Part shown: positions 5,442 to 9,113 of the stretch, one piece after another
Layout of the letters: every line of letters begins with the position of its first letter
Numbering within the stretch: the stretch's first letter is position 1
Assembly (NCBI GenBank): GCA_964361105.1
Contig: CAYHZG010000018.1
Coordinates: forward strand, 1-9,113
Length of the DNA stretch: 9,113 bases
From: CAYHZG01 sp964361105
Lineage (GTDB): Bacteria > Patescibacteriota > Minisyncoccia > 2-02-FULL-40-12
Reading direction: 5' to 3'
Notes under the pieces: model-generated
What the model saw: only the letters and a program-made list of their open reading frames with translations
What the model was told of the DNA's origin: nothing
Databases searched by the model: none
Made by a program: the position numbers and the translations under genes

Positions 5442-5512
5442 TTCCAGGGCTTGGATTCGAACCAAGATTGATGGATTCAGAGTCCATATTCCTACCGTTA
5501 GAAGACCCTGGA
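5442..5512 (-). tRNA. tRNA-Gln (anticodon CUG)
   Basis: 71 nt with a complete cloverleaf: acceptor TCCAGGG/CCCTGGA, D arm TTCT..GGAA, anticodon stem ATGGA/TCCAT with loop CTCTGAA (anticodon CTG), variable CAAT, T arm CTTGG-TTCGAAT-CCAAG, discriminator A. U1-A72 agrees with bacterial tRNA-Gln. CCA is not encoded. Confidence 0.95.
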
Positions 5513-5521
5513 GTTTCAGAT

Positions 5522-5550
5522 ATTCTAAACTAAAAAAGACATCTTTTCAA
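5522..5550 (-). promoter_or_regulatory. Promoter of tRNA-Gln
   Basis: TTGAAA (5550-5545), 17-nt spacer, TAGAAT (5527-5522) on the minus strand. The -10 ends 9 nt before the mature tRNA 5' end at 5512. Transcription could continue into the VOC-Nudix genes. Confidence 0.6.
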
Positions 5551-5560
5551 TGCCTTTTCT

Positions 5561-5590
5561 CGCCATTCGCTATTCGCTTTTTGCTATTCG
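5561..5590. repeat. Short degenerate direct repeats after ftsX
   Basis: Three copies of a 9-mer of type cg(c/t)(c/t)attcg: cgccattcg (5561), cgctattcg (5569) and tgctattcg (5582). They lie between the ftsX stop and the tRNA-Gln promoter. No stem or T-run typical of a terminator is seen for ftsX. Confidence 0.5.
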
Positions 5591-6508
5591 TTATATTTTG
5601 AGATATCTTCTAACCGCGACAATACTTGAAACTACCCCAAGGGCAATGCCAGAGCCCAAAACCAAAAGCAGCATCTGGCCGAAGAAATTAGAAAAATATA
5701 AAGAGAGGTTAACTGACGGAATAAAGGTCTGGATTCTTGGCGAAGTCAGGTAAACAATCGGATAAAAAAGTATTAAAACCATGAGGCCGGCAATGATGCC
5801 GTAAATCGCACCTTCAACCACAAAGGGCCCGCGAATGTGCCAGTTAGACGCGCCGACTAAACGCATAATCTCAATCTCCTGCTTTTGGCTATAAATGGTC
5901 AGGCGAATGGTGTTAAAAGTGACCAAAACAGCAATCAATGAAAGAATCAAAGTCACTAAAATCCCGCCGACCCTTAAGCCTGATGAAATTTTCTGAATCC
6001 GGCCTATCACCGTCGCATTTTCGTAAAAATCAATCTTGTCCAAGAGGCCTGAAAATCTTGAGTTTTCCAGAAAACTGACCAAATTAGCGTATTGACTCGT
6101 TTCTTTGGCTTTTATCTCCAAAGAACCCTGAAGCGGATTTTCGCCAAGTTCTGTGAGAGCTTGCTGAACCAGCTCTTCGTCTTGGTGGCGCTTTTTAAAA
6201 TCCTCCAAGGCCTGGTCGCGAGAAACATAATTCACGAAAGCGACTTCAGGCATGCTTTCAAGCTCCCGAACCACTTCCAGGGCCTGGTCATTAGAAACCT
6301 CGGCTTTCAAATAAGCGGTGACATCAACTTTTTCCTCAAGCGAGCTCAAAGCCCTGTGGGAAACAACGTTAAAAGCCACCAGGCCGGCAAAAATCAAAAG
6401 CGCCAGAACCATTATTCCGACTGTGCCAAAAGCAAGCCAACTGTTACGCTTGAAATTAGTCCAGCCCGCTTCAATTACCCTGGCTAAATTTTTTTTAGTC
6501 GGCTTCAT
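5591..6508 (-). CDS. ftsX: Cell-division ABC transporter permease FtsX
   Basis: 305 residues with the FtsX architecture: a short cytoplasmic N-terminus, TM1 at about 24-48, a large extracytoplasmic domain (about 50-175), then TM2 (179-199), TM3 (231-255) and TM4 (276-298). The loop after TM2 holds the family segment QEIEIMRLVGASNWHIRGPF (210-229), which docks on FtsE. FtsX passes ATP-driven conformational change from FtsE across the membrane to peptidoglycan hydrolases or their activators at the septum. Its ATG overlaps the ftsE TGA by four bases (ATGA), so the two subunits are translationally coupled. It is the last protein gene of the prfB-ftsE-ftsX cluster. The extracellular partner cannot be told from the window. 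Confidence 0.96.
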   Translation of the reverse strand: MKPTKKNLARVIEAGWTNFKRNSWLAFGTVGIMVLALLIFAGLVAFNVVSHRALSSLEEKVDVTAYLKAEVSNDQALEVVRELESMPEVAFVNYVSRDQALEDFKKRHQDEELVQQALTELGENPLQGSLEIKAKETSQYANLVSFLENSRFSGLLDKIDFYENATVIGRIQKISSGLRVGGILVTLILSLIAVLVTFNTIRLTIYSQKQEIEIMRLVGASNWHIRGPFVVEGAIYGIIAGLMVLILFYPIVYLTSPRIQTFIPSVNLSLYFSNFFGQMLLLVLGSGIALGVVSSIVAVRRYLKI

Positions 6509-7212
6509 ATATTGTATTTCCCTTGCTCCTGGTCCTTCATTACTTTACCTTTATCCATGCTGATGACCCGCTGGCCAACAGCATTAACCACTTCCCGGTC
6601 ATGCGAAGCTAAGATTACGGTTGTCCCAAACTCATTTATCTTTGTCAGTAATTTTATAACATCATAAGTGTTTAATAAATCCAGGTTTCCGGTCGGTTCG
6701 TCAGCCAATAAAATCTTGGGGCGGTGAACCAAGGCCCGGGCAATGGCGACTCTTTGCTTCTCGCCGCCGGAAAGCTGATGAGGAAAATTTGCGGCCTTGT
6801 CTTCCATGCCGACAATTCGCAAAACTTTGGACACATCATCTTCAATTTTAGACGGCGTGGCCCCAATGACTTCTAAGGCAAAAGCAATATTTTCAAAAGC
6901 GGTCTTATTTGAAAGCAGCTTAAAGTCCTGAAAAATGGTTCCGATTTTGCGGCGCAAATGAGGAACTTCGCTGTCTTTAAGCTCGGCCACATTTGTTTCA
7001 TCAACCAAAATCCGACCGTTAGAAGGCACTTCCTCGCGAATCAGCATTTTAATCAGGGTTGATTTGCCGGCGCCGGATGGCCCGATAATGGAAACAAATT
7101 CGCCGTCCTTGATTTCAAGATTAATATCATCCAAGGCCCGATAGGCGTTGTGGTTACCGTTACCTGCCGGCGCAGGCGGGTATTCCTTGATGACTTTTTC
7201 GAAAATAATCAT
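6505..7212 (-). CDS. ftsE: Cell-division ABC transporter ATP-binding protein FtsE
   Basis: 235 residues with all ABC ATPase motifs: Walker A GPSGAGKST (44-52), Q-loop Gln95, signature LSGGE (147-151), Walker B ILLADEP (167-173) with catalytic Glu172, D-loop NLD (176-178) and switch His204. FtsE drives FtsX at the inner face of the membrane. It starts 11 nt after the prfB stop and overlaps ftsX by four bases. Odd feature: between Tyr11 and the normally adjacent 'ALDDINLEI' there is an insert of roughly ten residues, PPAPAGNGNHN, encoded by a GC-rich palindrome. It lies in the N-terminal A-loop region near the adenine pocket. It keeps the frame open, so the protein is probably functional. Confidence 0.97.
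   Translation of the reverse strand: MIIFEKVIKEYPPAPAGNGNHNAYRALDDINLEIKDGEFVSIIGPSGAGKSTLIKMLIREEVPSNGRILVDETNVAELKDSEVPHLRRKIGTIFQDFKLLSNKTAFENIAFALEVIGATPSKIEDDVSKVLRIVGMEDKAANFPHQLSGGEKQRVAIARALVHRPKILLADEPTGNLDLLNTYDVIKLLTKINEFGTTVILASHDREVVNAVGQRVISMDKGKVMKDQEQGKYNI
7163..7176. repeat. GC-rich palindrome inserted in the ftsE coding region
   Basis: CCTGC (7163-7167), CGGC, GCAGG (7172-7176), within a short GC-rich block at about 7155-7180 that differs from the surrounding AT-rich codons. It encodes the PPAPAG part of the FtsE insert. It resembles small GC-rich palindromic repeats I recall from Parcubacteria genomes; no second copy is seen in this window. Confidence 0.5.
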
Positions 7213-7223
7213 TAGTGTTGGGT

Positions 7224-8274
7224 TTAAGATTCGATAAATAAATCTAATTCTCCTTCTAATACTTTGTCTATTTGCGTTGTTTCAACGCCGGTGCGGTGAT
7301 CTTTAACTAATTTATAAGGATTCATCACATAAGAGCGAATCTGATTCCCCCATTCAATGCCCGAAGCCAATTCTGGCTTTAACTGTGAAATTTCTTTAAC
7401 CTTGGCTTCTTCCATTTTCTGGGTTAACCTTGACTCCAGAATCCGCATGGCTTTTTGTTTATTTTGGGCCTGAGACCGTTCTGATTGAACCGAAACCGTC
7501 ACCCCAGTCGGCAGATGGGTGAGCCGGATAGCGCTCTCGGTCTTTTGCATATGCTGGCCACCGGGACCGGAAGAACGAAAGGTGTCAATTTTTAAATCCT
7601 TCTCGTCAATTTTTACGCCAGCTGGAAAATCTGCGATTTCCGGCAAGACCTCAACCAAGGCAAATGAAGTATGGCGAAGGTCTTTGGCTGAAAAAGACGA
7701 AACCCTGACCAGCCGATGGACCCCGCTTTCATTTTTTAAATACCCGTAAGCGTAGGGTCCTGAAATTTCTAAAGTCGCACTCTTAATCCCGTGCTGTTCT
7801 CCAAAGGACTGGTCTAAAACTTTCCAAGTCCAGCCGCGGCTTTCAGCAAATTTCTGATACATTCTTAAAAGCAGGCCGGCCCAGTCCTGGGCATCAACTC
7901 CGCCGGCCCCTGAATGAATGTTTAAGATTGCGTCGCTTTTATCATGCGGCCCTGAAAATCTGGCTAATTTTTCAAGGGATTTTATTTTCTTCTCAATCTT
8001 GCCAAGCTCTTTCTCTGTTTCCTCGCTTTGCCCCAATTCATTTATTATATCAATTTTATCGCCTAAATCACTAAATTCTTTTGTCCTTCCTTTCAATTCT
8101 GAAAGTTTTTTTACTTTTTTGGCGGCCAAATCTTTATCGTTCCAAAAATCAGGACTATTTATTTCGTATTCCAGCTTAGCGATTTTTTTCTCGCTTTCTT
8201 CAACGTCAAAGCCGGGCCCCGATTTCCCGGAGCTTGGATTTTAAAACTTCTATTCTTTCCTGATAAGTCGGCAT
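7224..8274 (-). CDS. prfB: Peptide chain release factor 2 (RF2), expressed by programmed +1 frameshift
   Basis: The reading frame starts at ATG 8274, reads 22 codons and meets TGA at 8208-8206 in CTT TGA C, the classic RF2 shift site. Skipping one T (8208) continues the frame to TAA at 7224, giving about 349 residues. The post-shift part contains NSPDFWND (about 39-46), the codon-recognition segment VRVSSFSAKDLRHTSFA and the catalytic GGQ (238-240) in SSGPGGQHMQKTES. RF2 releases peptides at UAA and UGA; low RF2 slows reading of the internal UGA and favours the shift, so expression is autoregulated. Unusual: the SPF anticodon tripeptide reads SSF (192-194). An ORF caller would start it at TTG 8129 and lose 48 residues. 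It leads the prfB-ftsE-ftsX cluster. Confidence 0.96.
8205..8230 (-). promoter_or_regulatory. RF2 programmed frameshift site with adjacent hairpin
   Basis: Slippery CTT TGA C at 8211-8205. Immediately upstream, CCGGG (8230-8226) can pair with CCCGG (8216-8212), closing directly on the CTT codon. The usual stimulatory AGGGGG three bases before CTT is not present; only GGGG five bases upstream is available as a weak anti-SD match. Confidence 0.85.
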
Positions 8275-8281
8275 AATAAAA

Positions 8282-8310
8282 ATTATAATCAAAAGTGAGG
8301 GAGAAGTGAA
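8282..8310 (-). promoter_or_regulatory. Promoter of prfB, leaderless type
   Basis: TTCACT (8310-8305), 17-nt spacer, perfect TATAAT (8287-8282) on the minus strand, then 7 nt to the ATG at 8274. No Shine-Dalgarno site. The -35 box is covered by the perfect palindrome at 8303-8326. Confidence 0.6.
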
Positions 8311-8326
8311 TAGGCCTATTCACTTC
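8303..8326. repeat. Perfect 24-bp palindrome over the prfB -35 box
   Basis: GAAGTGAATAGG (8303-8314) joined directly to its reverse complement (8315-8326), without spacer. It has the symmetry of an operator for a dimeric repressor. No T-run follows on either strand, which argues against a terminator. Confidence 0.7.
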
Positions 8327-8341
8327 AACCGAACGACTTGA

Positions 8342-8365
8342 TTATATAGATTTGGATCTATATAA
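8342..8365. repeat. 10-bp inverted repeat
   Basis: TTATATAGAT (8342-8351), loop TTGG, ATCTATATAA (8356-8365). AT-rich perfect stem, 15 bp from the palindrome at 8303-8326. Confidence 0.65.
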
Positions 8366-8380
8366 CAATAAATGTACCAA

Positions 8381-8490
8381 CCCCGCAACATTCGGGTTCA
8401 AAAAAATACTAATTAATCTGCTTATTTGAATGGCTCGCCTTACGGCTTTGTATTTTTGTTTTTAGTCGTATCTCTTCCGAATGTGCGGGG
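8381..8490. repeat. Long imperfect inverted repeat (110 bp, MITE-like or structured RNA)
   Basis: Outer arms CCCCGCAACATTCGG (8381-8395) and CCGAATGTGCGGGG (8477-8490) pair over 14 bp with one bulged A. Nested inside are CAAAAAAATAC (8399-8409) with GTATTTTTG (8450-8458), and a small GCC-TTAC-GGC hairpin (8437-8446). No reading frame of note is contained. The 8275-8612 stretch has no protein gene apart from the prfB promoter; it consists mostly of such repeats. Confidence 0.6.
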
Positions 8491-8494
8491 TGTT

Positions 8495-8533
8495 CAATTT
8501 TGTAGTTTTTCGCTCCGCTCAAAAACAAAATTG
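8495..8533. repeat. Inverted repeat next to the terminator
   Basis: CAATTTTG (8495-8502) pairs with CAAAATTG (8526-8533); inside, TTTTT (8506-8510) pairs with AAAAA (8521-8525) around CGCTCCGCTC. Confidence 0.6.
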
Positions 8534-8535
8534 GC

Positions 8536-8573
8536 AAAAGAAAGAGGCCGCGCGCTGGAAACGACGAGGCCTC
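8536..8573 (-). terminator. Intrinsic terminator of the orphan transcription unit
   Basis: On the minus strand GAGGCC (8573-8568) pairs with GGCCTC (8549-8544), followed by TTTCTTTT (8543-8536). It stands 40 nt past the stop of the 82-aa frame, in line with the promoter at 8913-8941. Confidence 0.55.
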
Positions 8574-8612
8574 GGGTTGTCCACGGCTGGTAGACGCGGA
8601 CGAAAGGCAGGG

Positions 8613-8861
8613 CTACGGTCTGGGGCCGGCTTGTGATTGATGTCTAAAGTCGCGCTTGGCCAACCTTGGGCTATTGTTGGCCTTGGGGATATTCACCGAA
8701 CCTGGCCATTTGGCCAAAGCTTTGCCAAGCTGTGCTTTGATTGAAAGACTTTTCTTTCTTGTGGGTGACATTGAAAACATCTCTGTTGACTGTGTTTCTG
8801 ACTGTTTCTCCGGAAAGAAACCATGGAAATCCTTCACAGCTGATGCCTTCGGATCAATCAT
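8613..8861 (-). CDS. Possible small basic protein (82 aa), orphan unit
   Basis: From ATG 8861 with GGAGG at 8871-8867, 5 nt upstream: one of the few good Shine-Dalgarno sites in the window. The frame is also open further up to a TTG at 8906, but that start lies at the predicted transcription start and is less likely. The protein is hydrophilic and basic, for example SPTRKKSLSIKAQLGKALAK (residues 32-51), with no signal, membrane segment or recognised domain; it looks partly disordered. Promoter, ribosome binding site and terminator frame it as a separate unit between tRNA-Thr and prfB. No homology is recognised, so the transcript may instead act as an RNA of about 370 nt; I could not fit it to RNase P RNA or tmRNA. 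Confidence 0.42.
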   Translation of the reverse strand: MIDPKASAVKDFHGFFPEKQSETQSTEMFSMSPTRKKSLSIKAQLGKALAKWPGSVNIPKANNSPRLAKRDFRHQSQAGPRP

Positions 8862-8912
8862 AGAACCCTCCAATCTGCCAATACGAGTTAACTGGTGAAA
8901 GGGCAAGTTATC

Positions 8913-8941
8913 ATAATAACAAGAGAAGGACTTTAAATCAA
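8913..8941 (-). promoter_or_regulatory. Promoter of the orphan 82-aa unit
   Basis: TTGATT (8941-8936), 17-nt spacer, TATTAT (8918-8913) on the minus strand. Start of transcription is expected near 8906, about 45 nt before the ATG at 8861. It begins directly after tRNA-Thr. Confidence 0.5.
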
Positions 8942-8944
8942 ATG

Positions 8945-9016
8945 AGCCGGGGAGAGGACTTGAACCTCCAACCTGAGCATTACAAATGCCCTGCTCTGCC
9001 GTTGAGCTACCCCGGC
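8945..9016 (-). tRNA. tRNA-Thr (anticodon UGU)
   Basis: 72 nt with a full cloverleaf: acceptor GCCGGGG/CCCCGGC, D arm GCTC..GAGC, anticodon stem GGGCA/TGCTC with loop TTTGTAA (anticodon TGT), T arm GGAGG-TTCAAGT-CCTCT, discriminator T. CCA is not encoded. Confidence 0.95.
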
Positions 9017-9025
9017 ATAATTAAA

Positions 9026-9031
9026 ATTTTA
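9026..9031 (-). promoter_or_regulatory. Weak -10 box for tRNA-Thr
   Basis: TAAAAT on the minus strand ends 9 nt before the tRNA 5' end. The -35 (TTTAAT, 17 nt upstream) is poor. Confidence 0.3.
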
Positions 9032-9063
9032 TCAGATTTTCATAAAAAATTAAAGAGCCGGGA

Positions 9064-9088
9064 GGGAACGGATATTATAACCGTTCTC
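9064..9088. repeat. Stem-loop near the window edge
   Basis: GGGAACGG (9064-9071) pairs with CCGTTCTC (9081-9088) over 8 bp with one G-U; the loop carries TATAAT on the minus strand. No gene is seen from 9017 to 9113. Confidence 0.5.
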
Positions 9089-9113
9089 CAAGACAAAGTT
9101 TATATGTCTATGA

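Noticed and set aside
8656..8898. 80-codon plus-strand frame opposite the orphan unit
   Set aside because: No promoter or ribosome site on that strand, while the minus strand has promoter, GGAGG and terminator.
8536..8905. RNase P RNA or tmRNA, because the predicted transcript is about 370 nt
   Set aside because: Neither strand shows the conserved RNase P core segments, a tRNA-like end with a T-loop, or a tag-peptide frame.
9058..9113. Partial third tRNA on the minus strand
   Set aside because: The hairpin loop is 9 nt and lacks the GTTCRA T-loop; no consistent acceptor or anticodon arm follows.
1..9113. UGA recoded to glycine, as in some CPR lineages
   Set aside because: RF2 is present with its UGA frameshift control, and several intact genes end in TGA at their expected lengths.
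1..9113. CRISPR array or insertion sequence
   Set aside because: No regularly spaced repeats and no transposase-like frame were seen on either strand.

Overview
The window looks like a piece of a small, AT-rich bacterial genome of the Candidate Phyla Radiation (Patescibacteria, probably a Parcubacteria-like lineage). This is inferred from short, tightly packed genes, a compact prfB-ftsE-ftsX cluster, many tiny accessory proteins of types common in these genomes, tRNAs without an encoded CCA, and starts that often lack a Shine-Dalgarno site. UGA is an ordinary stop here: several genes end in TGA, and prfB keeps its UGA-dependent frameshift, so this is not a UGA-recoding lineage.

Layout, all on the minus strand unless stated. 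1-335: 5' part of a membrane-anchored DsbA-like thioredoxin, cut by the window edge. 336-568: a strong terminator just upstream of dsbA, ending an unknown short transcript. 569-751 (plus strand): a 60-aa double-CxxC protein, whose end lies in a perfect palindrome. 738-809: a possible relic of a MazG-type N-terminus. 814-2163: a four-gene unit (DUF5678-like, retropepsin-like protease, 48-aa basic protein, RBBP9-type hydrolase) behind a leaderless promoter. 2208-2743: a GrpB-family gene between two copies of a 32-bp direct repeat. 2733-3284: a histidine-phosphatase-like protein. 3510-5431: VOC protein, Nudix hydrolase and two unrecognised proteins, directly downstream of tRNA-Gln(CUG). 5591-8274: ftsX, ftsE and prfB (RF2). 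8275-8944: a run of inverted repeats, then an orphan transcription unit for a possible 82-aa basic protein. 8945-9016: tRNA-Thr(UGU). 9017-9113: no gene seen.

The core cluster joins translation termination (RF2, autoregulated by a +1 frameshift at CTT TGA C) with the FtsEX divisome ABC complex, which controls cell-wall hydrolysis at division. The rest is accessory: nucleotide-pool and metabolite housekeeping (Nudix, VOC), small hydrolases, a protease and unknowns. Three starts (dsbA, DUF5678-like, prfB) sit only 6-7 nt after a -10 box, implying leaderless mRNAs, and each has an inverted repeat or terminator at its -35. The most unusual parts are the RF2 SSF motif, the palindrome array upstream of prfB, the repeat-flanked GrpB gene, the short transcript upstream of dsbA, and the palindromic insertion in FtsE.
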